Assembly (NCBI RefSeq): GCF_000760735.1 | Contig: NZ_JMEX01000007.1 | Coordinates: forward strand, 186,001 to 250,000 | DNA: 64,000 nt | Direction of reading: 5' to 3' | Source of the DNA: Rhodococcoides fascians A44A | GTDB taxonomy: Bacteria > Actinomycetota > Actinomycetes > Mycobacteriales > Mycobacteriaceae | Shown here: positions 17,083 to 26,457 of the stretch, in pieces | How the letters are laid out: each line of letters opens with the position of its first letter | Position numbering within the stretch: position 1 is the first letter of the stretch | Position numbers and translations under genes: made by a program | The notes under the pieces: generated by a model | Databases searched by the model: none | The model's input: the letters and a program-made list of their open reading frames with translations, nothing else | Told to the model about the DNA's origin: nothing

Positions 17083-17595
17083 TTACGGCGCGCCGAGACC
17101 GTACGTAAAGGAGCCTGTTGTCCAGTTCATCGTGGAGTAATACTGAACCCGCTCAGGTTCCGTCGCCGTTATCCTCAGTCGCAGCAAAGCATTCGAACAC
17201 CGTCGTGTTCGCAGTGAGGTCGTCGGTCGAACCGCCGCTCACAGGCGAACAGGACACCGAAATGATCGGTCCGTCGACGATGCCCTTCTGGACGTGGTCC
17301 TCGGCCATTTTCTTGACACTGCCTCCGACCTCATTACCGAAATCGACCTCGAGAGGCGCTCCGCGTCGTCTGACTTCTTTTGGGCCGCTGCAGCGGCCGC
17401 GATTCGATCCGACTCTTCCTGAGCGGCTTGATCTGCAGCATCCTGCGCCAACTGTTGTGTCGCCAGTTGTTCGGACTCCACGCTGGAGTCGTGAACCAAT
17501 TTGGCGGTAGTTCCCCCGATGGCCGAGACAAGCAACACCCCGGTAGCGATCAGAACAAGCTTCCTGGACTGCTGCGACCTCGGTGGTTCAGCGAT
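17083..17595 (-). pseudogene. Broken gene for a membrane-anchored actinobacterial protein
   Basis: Three frames read in turn give one coherent protein. First comes an N-terminal membrane anchor (SRKLVLIATGVLLVSAIGG) and a Gln/Ala/Asp-rich helix to about 17350. The frame then shifts to EVDFGNEVGGSVKKMAE..IVDGPIISVSC..VFECFAATEDNGDGT. A second shift near 17150 leads to YYSTMNWTTGSFTYGLGAP and a stop at 17083. One base appears lost at the first shift and one gained at the second. No ATG or GTG begins the frame; the codon where a start fits (17593-17595) is ATC. It is decayed unless the sequence has errors here. Confidence 0.6.
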
Positions 17596-17762
17596 CGACC
17601 AGGGAGAAACTCGACTAGATCACCAGTTTCATTCATCCGACTGAATGAAGTTCGTGCGGGTGATCTCATTATCCGAGAACAGCTGCGGATCCGGGTAGGT
17701 CCTTGCGATCGATGCTGCATAGTGACCGGAGCTGTGCCCCAATCGTCGGGAAGTAGAAATCG

Positions 17763-19508
17763 ATGCGCAATGCAACTGCGGTCATGGACGACCGCTGGGT
17801 GGTCGTCGATGTCGAAACCTCGGGACTGAAGGCGAGCCGTGACCGCGTACTCAGCATCGCCGCGCTGACAGTCGACGAGAACGGAACCGTCGGCCGCGAA
17901 CTCTCGACACTGGTCAACCCGGGGTGCGACCCCGGTCCGGTCCACATTCACAACCTCACGTCCGAACGGCTGGCCGGAGCGCCGAAATTCGAGGACGTTG
18001 CCCCGCAGCTGATGGAGATGCTGGACGGCCGGACGTTGGTCGCGCACAACGCGAGCTTCGACCACGGATTTCTGAAGCTGGAGGCCATGCGGGCCGGTAT
18101 CGACATGCCAACCAAACAGCGACTGTGCACGGTCGCTTTATCCCGGCGACTACAGCTCGACCTGCCGAACCACAAGCTCGCGACGCTGGCCGCCCACTGG
18201 AAGGTGCTGCAGTCCAACGCCCACGATGCGTACGACGACGCTGTCGTGCTGTCGCAGATCTTCACCCACAGCTCGCGCCTCGCCCGATCGTTGGACCTGC
18301 CGCTGCCGGTAACCATGTGTACCGAGAGGCTGACGCTCTATCCCGACTCCGTCCCCCGTACCGATTGCGAGTGGCAGAATCCTGGCCGGTTCGAGCCGTC
18401 CTCGGGTTTGATCCAGGGCATGCGCGTCGTGATCAGCGGAGAGACGAATGTGCCCCGGCTGCAGCTGGCTTCCCGCCTGACGCACGCCGGACTCGATGTC
18501 ATGAACTCGGTGAGTCGCTACACGAGCGTGGTGGTCTGCTCCGACCCGACGTCGGACAGCGCCAAGGTGCGCCGCGCTCGATCGCACGGACTGGAGGTGG
18601 TGAGCGAGTCGGAGCTCCTCGAACTCCTCCGCACTATCCGCCCGGGGACGCCCAAGGTCGCGCGGGCAGCGGTCGTCGTCCCTCCGCCGGTCCTGATCTC
18701 TCCGTCGACCGGCAAGCCGTGGCAGAATCGTCGCGTTCTGGTGATGGGCGGCTCGCATGCCGAATCGGTCCTGATGCGGTCGCGGTTGATACAGCTCGGT
18801 GCGACGCCGGCTGTCAACCTGAGCGCTGGCGTGACGGACGTCTTGGTACTCGCCGACGGTGATGGTGATCCTCGGATGCCGCGCGTCGCCGAACGGGGAC
18901 TCACGGTTCTGACACCGCTCCTGGTCGACAGCGCCCTGAACGTCGGACAACCACCCGTCGTGAGCCTTGTCCGACCGAGGATCGCGCCGCTGGTCCCGCG
19001 CGGGGGAGTAGTCGATCTCGCTGCTTCCGCGACGTCGTTGTCCGTCAACGCATCGTGGCGAGTCAGTGACCCTGGATCCACCGCGGTCGACGTCGTTTCG
19101 TTCCTGCTCAACAGCGACGAAGTCGTCTCGAGCGACGAGGATTTCGTTTTCTTCAACGCGCCCGCGACATCGGACGGCGCAGTGGCATTGACTATCGACG
19201 GAGACAGCGAGCAGGGTATACGGATCGATCTGACCTCCGTGCCGTCGGACTGTGATCGGATTGTGGTCGCGGCAGCCATCGACGGCGATAGCACGTTCGG
19301 CGATATAGGGGCGGTGTCCATCGCCCTCGACGGGACGGAATCTCCCATCGCCGCTGCGGTTCTGGACGCTGCCACGACCGAGCGGTCCATGCTCCTCGCC
19401 GAGATCTACCGTCGGGGAGTGGGATGGCGGTTCCGCGCAATCGGGCAGGGATACGACGACGGGTTGGCCGAACTCGCCGTGCGGTACGGCGTAGAGGTGG
19501 ACGAGTAA
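17763..19508 (+). CDS. DnaQ-type exonuclease fused to two BRCT-like domains and a TerD domain
   Basis: 581 residues. DEDDh exonuclease (~10-170): Asp16 and Glu18 in VVDVETSGL, Asp100 in HNASFDHGFL, His154 and Asp159 in HDAYDD, so 3'-5' exonuclease chemistry should be intact. Two BRCT-like segments follow (~215-290, starting GMRVVISGETNV; ~322-390, starting RRVLVMGGSH). A TerD-type domain ends the protein (~420-581), with VSFLLNSDEVV, DEDFVFFN, DRIVVAAAIDGD and MLLAEIYRRGVGWRF. TerD domains bind calcium and belong to stress or phage-response systems. The fusion points to a DNA-damage or defence role. GGAAG precedes the ATG. Confidence 0.8.
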   Translation: MRNATAVMDDRWVVVDVETSGLKASRDRVLSIAALTVDENGTVGRELSTLVNPGCDPGPVHIHNLTSERLAGAPKFEDVAPQLMEMLDGRTLVAHNASFDHGFLKLEAMRAGIDMPTKQRLCTVALSRRLQLDLPNHKLATLAAHWKVLQSNAHDAYDDAVVLSQIFTHSSRLARSLDLPLPVTMCTERLTLYPDSVPRTDCEWQNPGRFEPSSGLIQGMRVVISGETNVPRLQLASRLTHAGLDVMNSVSRYTSVVVCSDPTSDSAKVRRARSHGLEVVSESELLELLRTIRPGTPKVARAAVVVPPPVLISPSTGKPWQNRRVLVMGGSHAESVLMRSRLIQLGATPAVNLSAGVTDVLVLADGDGDPRMPRVAERGLTVLTPLLVDSALNVGQPPVVSLVRPRIAPLVPRGGVVDLAASATSLSVNASWRVSDPGSTAVDVVSFLLNSDEVVSSDEDFVFFNAPATSDGAVALTIDGDSEQGIRIDLTSVPSDCDRIVVAAAIDGDSTFGDIGAVSIALDGTESPIAAAVLDAATTERSMLLAEIYRRGVGWRFRAIGQGYDDGLAELAVRYGVEVDE

Positions 19509-19632
19509 ACACTGACCCTGGTCGTCGGACCACATGAGTGGTGCTGGCGGGGCTGCGTCCGTTCACGATGACTTTCCCAGCCTCGCCCGGTCACAGTCCT
19601 CGAACGAAGTCCACAAGAACGAGGGAGGTCTC

Positions 19633-20079
19633 ATGAGTTCGTCACCGCAGGGACTAGCCGCGCTCGATCCGATTCTGGGTCGTTGGAAATCTTCCGGCAC
19701 CGTCCTCGACGCCCACGGCTCTTTCGAAACCCACGTCGACGGCACCGATACCTACCGATCGTTGCCCGGTGGACACTGGATCGCACACGACGTCGACGTC
19801 GTCATCGGCGGCGAGCAGATGCTGGCGCACGAGTTGATCGGCGGTGAGCATCCCGATGGTGGCTGGTTGATGGTGGCGTTCGACGAGTCTTCGCAGCCGG
19901 GCACCATGCGGTTGTCGTTGAGCGAACCGGATCTTCTGTTACTTGAAGGTGAGGGCGTGCGGAGCTGGTTTCGCTTCACGGCGGGCGATGACCATATGAC
20001 CACGCTGTGGGAGCGTCTCCACGAAGGCGAATGGATTGCGTGGATGGATATGCGCTTCGACAGAATGGCGAATCCGTAG
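19633..20079 (+). CDS. DUF1579-like protein
   Basis: 148 residues. LGRWKSSGTV near the start, GTDTYRSLPGGHWIAHDVDV and FTAGDDHMTTLWERL form the lipocalin-like pattern of the DUF1579 family. The ATG at 19633 has GGGAGG 7 nt upstream. Cytoplasmic, no signal peptide. It stands alone, convergent with the next gene. Confidence 0.65.
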   Translation: MSSSPQGLAALDPILGRWKSSGTVLDAHGSFETHVDGTDTYRSLPGGHWIAHDVDVVIGGEQMLAHELIGGEHPDGGWLMVAFDESSQPGTMRLSLSEPDLLLLEGEGVRSWFRFTAGDDHMTTLWERLHEGEWIAWMDMRFDRMANP

Positions 20080-20096
20080 CGCGACGTTCAATCCGT

Positions 20097-20339
20097 CTAG
20101 CACCGGCCGGTGGACCACGGTGCGCATGGACCGAACAGCCGGTACTGGAGTGCTTGCCAGATGTCGGCCGAGCCCGTACCGAGGACGGATAGACCCGAGT
20201 TCGCCGCTGCAGAGCCGGTATCCACCGCCGCGCTCCCTGTGCTCGGCAGGGGAGCAGCTGAGGCCGATGCCGCACCGACCAAGCCGAACGCGAAGGTGAT
20301 CGACAGTGCGGCCATCAAATGGGCAGTGCGCATCTTCAT
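20097..20339 (-). CDS. Small secreted protein, hypothetical
   Basis: 80 residues: a signal peptide with Ala/Leu core and ASASAA cleavage site (about 28), then a mature ~50-residue Ser/Gly/Ala-rich peptide with two Cys near the end. The ATG at 20339 is preceded by GAGGATGG. Divergent from the lipoprotein gene at 20488. No family recognised. Confidence 0.5.
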   Translation of the reverse strand: MKMRTAHLMAALSITFAFGLVGAASASAAPLPSTGSAAVDTGSAAANSGLSVLGTGSADIWQALQYRLFGPCAPWSTGRC

Positions 20340-20487
20340 GGGGCCATCCTCGACTTGTCCGGTCACCGATCGAAATCACGAGCCAATCATGGTTTCCCAC
20401 AATGAGCTAGTCGTTCGGTCAGCTGATTTTGGGCGGTCATGCGAACGTCGGACTGCGCCCGGCCGCTTACGCGCATACCGTCGACTC

Positions 20488-21528
20488 ATGTCGTATCGCG
20501 CCCGCGGAGTGCTCGGTCTGGTTGCCGTTTTCGGGCTCGCTCTGGTCTCGTGTTCGTCCGAGGAGCCGATAGAGGTCCCCGAATCGATCACCTCGTTCCA
20601 AGGATCGGATGGTTCCACCGCGAGCGACGCAGCCCCGACCACCGCCGTCCCGACCACCGCGTTACGCGCGCCGGCGTCGAACCTCGTCGATCCGGCCGCG
20701 TTCGAGTACGGATCGGGCGGTACCAACGGCTACTACTTCACCACTCCCAGCGGTCTGTGGCGGTGCGCTGTCCTGGCGGACAGTGCTCAGAGTGGGTCGG
20801 ACAGCCAGATGGCAGGCTGCCAGCCGAAGACAAGCATCGACATGCCGGTTGCTGGGGCGCCGCAGGTCCAGCGATTCGGGGCATACGAAATGGGCGCTCC
20901 CAACGCGATTCTGGTGAACGCAACCGAGGACGCACGATTTGCCAGTCTGAGCCAGGCGTTGTTCTGGCGGATGGACGACGCGACGCCGGTTCTTGCCTAC
21001 GGACAGACCCTCTCGGTCTCCGGATTCACCTGCAACGTCCAGGAATCCGGAGTCTCGTGTCGGTCGGATAGCTCGGGCAAGGGATTCCAGTTCTCCACCG
21101 GTGGCTACCGATTCGAGTACGTCGAGGCGTCGGGTGGACCGGTGCCTGAACCCGGTTCCGTGGCCCCGGCCGTCGAACCCGTTCTGGGTCGCGTGTGGGG
21201 CCCGAACCAGGCCGGCTACGGCGAAGTTCGGCCGACGCAGGTCTACAACGGCGGCAGCCCGTCGGGCTCCGTGGGTGAGATCAGCTGGCAGGACTGGGGA
21301 GGCCCCGAGGCCCGGGGCTCGGGGCGTGCGCTGAATGTTGCCGTCGCGGACAGTGTGGCGTCGGCGCCGATGGCCGACGCCACGGTCGTGGCCTTCGACC
21401 TCGGTGACTGCGACGGCATCCAGGCGTACCGGTCGGTGCTGTGGTTCTTTCCCAGCAACGGCGAGACCTTCGAGTCCGCGCGGGCCCGTAGCTCGATACA
21501 CCCCTGCGACGAGCAGCCCTACCGGTGA
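20488..21528 (+). CDS. Secreted lipoprotein, hypothetical
   Basis: 346 residues with a signal peptide ending LALVSC (lipobox) and a Ser/Thr/Ala-rich linker. A Cys-containing domain follows, with YYFTTPSGLWRCAVL, FTCNVQESGVSC, GFQFSTGGYRFEY and a second repeat-like part around WQDWGGPEARG. The pattern GLWRCAV..GC / FTCNV..GVSC / KGFQFS is typical of actinobacterial envelope proteins of unknown function. The ATG at 20488 fits the signal peptide; the long upstream open frame is not signal-like. Confidence 0.7.
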   Translation: MSYRARGVLGLVAVFGLALVSCSSEEPIEVPESITSFQGSDGSTASDAAPTTAVPTTALRAPASNLVDPAAFEYGSGGTNGYYFTTPSGLWRCAVLADSAQSGSDSQMAGCQPKTSIDMPVAGAPQVQRFGAYEMGAPNAILVNATEDARFASLSQALFWRMDDATPVLAYGQTLSVSGFTCNVQESGVSCRSDSSGKGFQFSTGGYRFEYVEASGGPVPEPGSVAPAVEPVLGRVWGPNQAGYGEVRPTQVYNGGSPSGSVGEISWQDWGGPEARGSGRALNVAVADSVASAPMADATVVAFDLGDCDGIQAYRSVLWFFPSNGETFESARARSSIHPCDEQPYR

Positions 21529-21579
21529 CCTGGATGTGAGGACCGAGTAAGCGGCGCTCCCCGTCGGTGGTGGAACGTC

Positions 21580-21728
21580 CTTTTCGACGCCGATGGTCAC
21601 TTCGGTGGACTTGACGAACACCGTCGCGGCCTGGCCCGCCTGTCGAGACCGAGGTCGACAGCGGCTTCCTTCGTAACAGACGACGTGACCGTTTGATCTC
21701 CACCATCGAGCTTGACCTTCACCGTCGC
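21580..21728 (-). pseudogene. Remnant of a molybdate-binding (Mop/TOBE) domain gene
   Basis: Minus-strand reading gives ATVKVKLDGGDQTVTSSVTK and EAAVDLGL. After a one-base loss near 21660 the next frame gives AGQAATVFVKSTEVTIGVEK. Together these make a complete Mop-type molbindin domain. No start is attached on the 5' side and no stop follows in frame on the 3' side, so only an internal fragment survives. Confidence 0.6.
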
Positions 21729-21913
21729 CAAGATGAACAACGTCGAAACGGTACTGGGTCCGATCCCGTCGTGCGAACAACTCCGCGTCTGCGTACGGTC
21801 CACCGCGAGAACACCTCATTTTCCGATCGCGGGCGACGGGACGGAGCTGGAGGACACCGGATCGATCGTCGAATCGAGGGGAAGCGCATATCGAAAGCGT
21901 TTATCCTTCCCCC

Positions 21914-22446
21914 ATGCGGCCGCTTCGATACTCGATCAACGTCACGCTCGACGATGCTGCGATCACATGGCAGCAATCGCGGACGAGGAACTGCACCGTT
22001 ACTCGGCCGAGAAGCTTGGCCAGGCTGACGCGCTCCTCTTCGGACGCGTGACGTACGAGATGATGGAGTCTGCGTTCAGGTTGCCCGACGCGGACGAGAC
22101 AGACCCGTTCGTCCGGATGATCGACGGGGCTAAGAAGTACGTCGTCTCGAGCACCCTCGACCAGGTCGACTGGAATTCCGAGCTTCTGCGCGGAGATCTG
22201 AAAGAGGCTGTCGAGCAACTGAAACAGGAACCGGGCAACGGCCTGTACGTCGGCGGCGTGACGCTTCCACTGGCACTCACCGAGTTAGGTTTGATCGACG
22301 AATACGAGATCCTCGTTCACCCCCGGTTCGCAGGTCACGGGCCGTACCTGTTTGCGGGGCTTTCCAAGTACGTGGATCTGACGCTGGTCAGTCGCGACGA
22401 ACTCAGGTCCGGAGCGATGATCTTGCGATACCAGCCCAAAACCTAG
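21914..22446 (+). pseudogene. RibD-C/dihydrofolate-reductase-family protein gene with a frameshift near its start
   Basis: The ATG at 21914 begins MRPLRYSINVTLD, the usual family start. The conserved continuation GCCDH is found only after moving one frame near 21952, where a G seems to be missing. From there the protein reads on normally (ADALLFGRVTYEMMES, KKYVVSSTLDQVDW, LYVGGVTLPLALTELGLIDEYEILVHP) to a stop at 22446. An internal ATG at 21967 could still give a 159-residue product lacking the N-terminal strand. Functional status is uncertain. Confidence 0.65.
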
Positions 22447-22475
22447 CTGGTCTATCTATCCAGGGGAGGGGGACC

Positions 22476-22772
22476 ATGCCGCACGTCGACCTGTCGGCCG
22501 GACGCGTCGACTACACCGATACCGGCGGTAGCGGTCCTGTGCTGGTGTTCGGACACGGCCTCCTGATGAACGAAACCCAGTGGCGCAGGGTGATCCCGCT
22601 GTTCGACGACCACTATCGCTGCATCGCGCCGACGCTACCGCTCGGCGCGCACCGCAGTCCCATGAACGCGGACGCCGACCTGACGCAGCGCGGTGTCGCG
22701 AGGATCCTCGCCGACTTCCTCGACGAGCTCGACCTCGACACGGCTTGTGGGACTTCTCGCTCGTCTCGGGTT
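22476..22772 (+). pseudogene. 5' fragment of an alpha/beta-hydrolase gene
   Basis: The first ~88 residues are a good alpha/beta hydrolase N-terminus: YTDTGGSGPVLVFGHGLLMNETQW (oxyanion His-Gly), PTLPLGAHRSP and LADFLDELDLDT. Then the homology stops abruptly near 22740, before the nucleophile elbow. About two thirds of the gene, including the catalytic residues, is gone. A deletion joined it to unrelated sequence. Confidence 0.65.
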
Positions 22773-22774
22773 AG

Positions 22775-22909
22775 GTGACGCCCGGCGATACCGATCCGCT
22801 GGGCATGATCGCCGTCCTCACCATGATCGTGATGGCGATCGTCCTCTTCGCGCGACGTCGACACATCGAGCCGGTGGATGTCAGCTCCGCGACGAGGCCG
22901 CATCCGTGA
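22775..22909 (+). CDS. Short single-helix membrane peptide or gene remnant
   Basis: 44 residues from the GTG at 22775, with one hydrophobic helix (PLGMIAVLTMIVMAIVLFA) followed by RRRH and a polar tail. It lies directly behind the hydrolase deletion junction. It may be the 3' end of a lost membrane-protein gene rather than an independent gene. Confidence 0.3.
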   Translation: MTPGDTDPLGMIAVLTMIVMAIVLFARRRHIEPVDVSSATRPHP

Positions 22910-22924
22910 CATTGTCACGTGCGG

Positions 22925-24031
22925 TCAGCCAGTCCGACCCCCCAACCAATCGGCAAGTACCTCGTCCGTATCTGCTCCCGCCGTCCCCGGGGCCAAGGGA
23001 GCCCCTGCCGCAGTCCGCGAGAACCTCGGCGCCGGCGCTGCCTGCATGACGCCGTCGACGTTGATCACCGTTCCCCGCGCTGCGATGTGGGTGTCGGTCG
23101 CAGCCTCGTCCATGGATAGAACCGGCGTCACGCACGAATCGTCGTTGTGGAAGACAGCCACCCACTCGTCGCGGGTTTTCGTGGCGAAGACCTCGGTGAA
23201 CAGCGCTCGTAGAATGGGCCACCCGGCTCGATCCATCTGCGGGGGTAGGTCCGCCCCGTTCAATCCGAGTCCGGCCAGCAGTACCGAATAGAATTGCGGC
23301 TCAATCGAACCGACGGCCATCCACTTGTTGTCCGCGGTCTCGTACGTGTCGTAGAACGGCGCCCCGGTGTCGAGGAGGTTGGTGCCCCGCTCGGTGGACC
23401 ACGCGTCGGCGCCCCTCATCGCCCACGCCATCTGCATCAGGATGCTCGCGCCGTCGACCATCGCGGCGTCGACCACCTGACCCAAGCCGGATCGCTCGCG
23501 CTCCCACAGGGCCGACAAGATTCCGACGACCAAGAACATCGAGCCACCGCCGAAGTCGCCCACCAGATTGAGCGGCGCCACCGGCTTGCCTCCGGCGAGT
23601 CCGATCGCATGCAGAGCCCCGGTGATCGAGATGTAATTGATGTCGTGGCCGGCGCGCTGGCTGCGCGGACCGGTCTGGCCCCAGCCGGTCATACGGCCGT
23701 AGATCAAACGGTCGTTGACCGCGGCGCAGTCGTCGGGCCCCAGGCCGAGACGTTCGGCCACGCCAGGCCGGTAACCCTCGATGAGGACATCGGCCTCGGC
23801 GACCAACTGCAACACCGTCGCCTTGCCCTCCGCGGACTTGAGGTCGGCAACGATGGCGCGGCGATTGCGCAGCAGATGATCCGGCTTGCCCTCGAGCACA
23901 TCGAGACCGTTTGTGGGACGGTCGATTCGGACCACGTCAGCACCCAAGTCCGCCAGAATCATCGCCGCATGCGGTCCTGGTCCGATGCCGGCCAGCTCGA
24001 TCACCTTTAACCCGTCCAAAGGCCCGCTCAT
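22925..24031 (-). CDS. CaiB/BaiF-family protein, alpha-methylacyl-CoA racemase type
   Basis: 368 residues. Class III CoA-transferase fold, with [20 protein letters not shown] at the start. Racemase-type features follow: [27 protein letters not shown] (His/Asp pair) and [27 protein letters not shown]. Racemases of this kind invert 2-methylacyl-CoA so that (S)-specific dehydrogenation can follow, which suggests a methyl-branched substrate. The ATG overlaps the stop of the acyl-CoA dehydrogenase gene (24028-24031); last gene of a four-gene minus-strand operon. Confidence 0.8.
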   Translation of the reverse strand: MSGPLDGLKVIELAGIGPGPHAAMILADLGADVVRIDRPTNGLDVLEGKPDHLLRNRRAIVADLKSAEGKATVLQLVAEADVLIEGYRPGVAERLGLGPDDCAAVNDRLIYGRMTGWGQTGPRSQRAGHDINYISITGALHAIGLAGGKPVAPLNLVGDFGGGSMFLVVGILSALWERERSGLGQVVDAAMVDGASILMQMAWAMRGADAWSTERGTNLLDTGAPFYDTYETADNKWMAVGSIEPQFYSVLLAGLGLNGADLPPQMDRAGWPILRALFTEVFATKTRDEWVAVFHNDDSCVTPVLSMDEAATDTHIAARGTVINVDGVMQAAPAPRFSRTAAGAPLAPGTAGADTDEVLADWLGGRTG

Positions 24032-25239
24032 CGGGTCACCTCCATCGACCGTCGGGTCGCGAGCTCGCGGAGCGCAATTGCGCGGAGGTGGACCTCGTCC
24101 GGTCCGTCGAAGATGCGCATCGCGCGATGCCACCCGTACATGCGGGCCAGGGGAGTGTCGTCCGTGACGCCGGCCCCGCCGAACACCTGGATGGCGCGGT
24201 CGATCACCGCCGTCGCGGTCCGCGGCGCCTGCACCTTGACCATGGCGACCAAGTCGCGTGCCTCCTTGTTGCCGTGCGTGTCGATGGTCCATGCGGCCTT
24301 GTGACACAGCAAGCGGACCTGCTCGATTGCCAGCCGGGACTCCGCGATGGACTGCTGGATGACGCCCTTGTCCGCGAGTGGCCCACCGAATGCGCTGCGG
24401 GACTGCGCTCGATCGACCATGAGGGCCAACGCGCGCTCCGCAGCGCCGATCGCGCGCATGCAGTGATGGATGCGGCCAGGGCCGAGCCGCGCCTGCGCGA
24501 TCGCGAATCCGCCGCCCTCCTCGCCGATGAGGTTCGAGACCGGTACCCGCACGTCCTCGTACACGACCTCCGCGTGCCCGTGCCGGTCCTGCCGGCTGAA
24601 CACCGGCGTGGACCGCAGAATCCGCACGCCTGCAGTCTCGATCGGTACCAGAACCATCGACTGCTGACGGTGCCGTGATGCGGCGGGGTCGATCTTGCCC
24701 ATGACGATGAGTACCGCGCACCGCGGGTCGTTCGCGCCGGACGTCCACCACTTGCGCCCGTTGATGACGTAGTCGGTGCCATCGCGGACGATGGAGGTGG
24801 TGATGTTGGTGGCATCGGAGCTTGCCACGTCGGGCTCGGTCATCGAGAACGCCGACCGGATCGTCCCCGCCAACAAAGGTTCGAGCCACTGAGCCTTCTG
24901 CTCTTCGGTGCCGAACAGATGCAGGATCTCCATGTTCCCGGTGTCGGGTGCCTGGCAGTTCATGGCCTCGGGCGCGAGCTCGTTGCACCACCCGGACAAC
25001 TCGGCCAGCGGCGCGTACTCGAGGTTGGTCAACCCGGATTCGGCCGGCAGAAACAGATTCCACAGACCGAGCGCCCGCGCTTCGGTCTTGAGGGTCTCGA
25101 TGATCGGCGGGGCCGCATGCCCGTCCGTGGTGGCGCAATACTCGTCGTACTCCCGTTCGGCGGGAAAGACCGACCCGTCCATGAAGCCCTGCAGGCGGTC
25201 GAGCAGCTCGACGGTCCGCGCGCTCGGGGTGAAACTCAC
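24028..25239 (-). CDS. Acyl-CoA dehydrogenase of the ACAD10/ACAD11 (LvaC-like) type
   Basis: 403 residues. ACAD fold with [30 protein letters not shown], the long [21 protein letters not shown] loop, [26 protein letters not shown] and a C-terminal [13 protein letters not shown]. These are hallmarks of the ACAD10/11 branch. That branch works with an APH-type kinase to turn 4-hydroxyacyl-CoA into enoyl-CoA through a 4-phospho intermediate (LvaA/LvaC in levulinate catabolism). The kinase is in the same operon (26458-27522). The FAD enzyme would eliminate phosphate and yield a 2-enoyl-CoA. Function by family analogy. Confidence 0.8.
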   Translation of the reverse strand: MSFTPSARTVELLDRLQGFMDGSVFPAEREYDEYCATTDGHAAPPIIETLKTEARALGLWNLFLPAESGLTNLEYAPLAELSGWCNELAPEAMNCQAPDTGNMEILHLFGTEEQKAQWLEPLLAGTIRSAFSMTEPDVASSDATNITTSIVRDGTDYVINGRKWWTSGANDPRCAVLIVMGKIDPAASRHRQQSMVLVPIETAGVRILRSTPVFSRQDRHGHAEVVYEDVRVPVSNLIGEEGGGFAIAQARLGPGRIHHCMRAIGAAERALALMVDRAQSRSAFGGPLADKGVIQQSIAESRLAIEQVRLLCHKAAWTIDTHGNKEARDLVAMVKVQAPRTATAVIDRAIQVFGGAGVTDDTPLARMYGWHRAMRIFDGPDEVHLRAIALRELATRRSMEVTR

Positions 25240-25241
25240 GC

Positions 25242-26435
25242 TCAGAGCCGTTCGATGATCGTGGCGTTCGCCATGCCGCCGCCCTCACACATGGTCTGCA
25301 ATCCGTAACGGCCACCGGTACTTTCGAGGTAGTTGACCAGCGTGCCGAGCAGACGGGCGCCCGAGGAGCCGAGTGCGTGCCCGAGGGCGATGGCTCCGCC
25401 GCGCGGGTTGAGCTTCGCGGGATCGGCGCCGAACTCCTGCGACCAGGCCAGCGGAACGGGCGCGAACGCCTCGTTGACCTCGTACGCATCGAGGTCGTCG
25501 ATGCTCAAGCCGCTGCGACCGAGGATCTTCTTCGTCGCGGGGATGGGGGCGGTGAGCATCATGAGCGGGTCGTCGCCAGCAACCGCAAAGGAATGGAACC
25601 GGGCCCGGGGCGTCAGGCCGAGCTTCGACGCCATCTCCTCGCTCATGATGAGGGCCGCAGAGGCGCCGTCGGTCAGCGGTGAGGAGTTGCCTGGTGTGAT
25701 GTGCCAACCGATCTCGGGGAATCGCTCGACCATCGCGTCGGTGTGGAACGACGGCCGCAGCCCGGCCAAGCCACCCGCGGTCGTACTCGCCCTCACCGTT
25801 TCGTCGGAGGCGTGTTCGATCGACGACCCGGACGCATCGGTCACCGAGATCGGGACGATCTCCGACGCAAACGCACCCGCAGCGAAGGCCTCGGCGGCGC
25901 GGCGATGCGATTCGGCGGAGAACTCGTCTAGATCGGACCGGTCCAGCTTCCACTTCGCCGCGATCAGTTCGGCCGAGATGCCCTGGTTGACCAAGCCGTC
26001 CGGGTAGCGCTTGGCCATGCCCGGTCCGAGTGGGTCCTGCCCGATCCCGGCCGTTCCCATGGGAATTCGGCTCATCGACTCCACACCGGCGGCGATGACA
26101 ACGTCGTACGCACCGGCGATGACGCCCTGGGCGGCGAAATGCGCTGCCTGCTGGCTGGATCCGCACTGCCGATCGATCGTGGTGGCCGGCACCGATTCGG
26201 GGAACCCGGCCGACAACAACGCCTGCCGGGTGATGTTGAGGCTCTGCTCGCCCACCTGCTGCACACACCCACCGATGACGTCGTCGACCAACGCGGGGTC
26301 GAGGTCGTTGCGCTCGACCAGCGTGCGCAGAACGTGAGCGAGTAGTTCGACGGGATGGACGCCCGAGAGTGCACCGCCTGGCTTTCCTTTGCCGGATCCG
26401 GTGCGGACGATGTCGACGATGACTGCGTTGGCCAT
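25242..26435 (-). CDS. Acetyl-CoA acetyltransferase/3-ketoacyl-CoA thiolase
   Basis: 397 residues, complete. Nucleophile Cys91 in [24 protein letters not shown], catalytic His in [16 protein letters not shown] and the second Cys in [10 protein letters not shown]. Cleaves a 3-ketoacyl-CoA with CoA. The ATG at 26435 is 22 nt after the kinase stop; the next gene begins 2 nt after its own stop. It gives the minus-strand operon its chain-shortening step. Confidence 0.85.
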   Translation of the reverse strand: MANAVIVDIVRTGSGKGKPGGALSGVHPVELLAHVLRTLVERNDLDPALVDDVIGGCVQQVGEQSLNITRQALLSAGFPESVPATTIDRQCGSSQQAAHFAAQGVIAGAYDVVIAAGVESMSRIPMGTAGIGQDPLGPGMAKRYPDGLVNQGISAELIAAKWKLDRSDLDEFSAESHRRAAEAFAAGAFASEIVPISVTDASGSSIEHASDETVRASTTAGGLAGLRPSFHTDAMVERFPEIGWHITPGNSSPLTDGASAALIMSEEMASKLGLTPRARFHSFAVAGDDPLMMLTAPIPATKKILGRSGLSIDDLDAYEVNEAFAPVPLAWSQEFGADPAKLNPRGGAIALGHALGSSGARLLGTLVNYLESTGGRYGLQTMCEGGGMANATIIERL

Positions 26436-26457
26436 GATGTTCCTTCGTGTAGGGGGA

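Noticed and set aside
18150..19535. Long minus-strand frame opposite the DnaQ-TerD gene
   Set aside because: Mirror frame of a recognised gene, no domain, low-complexity Arg/Gln/Asp content.
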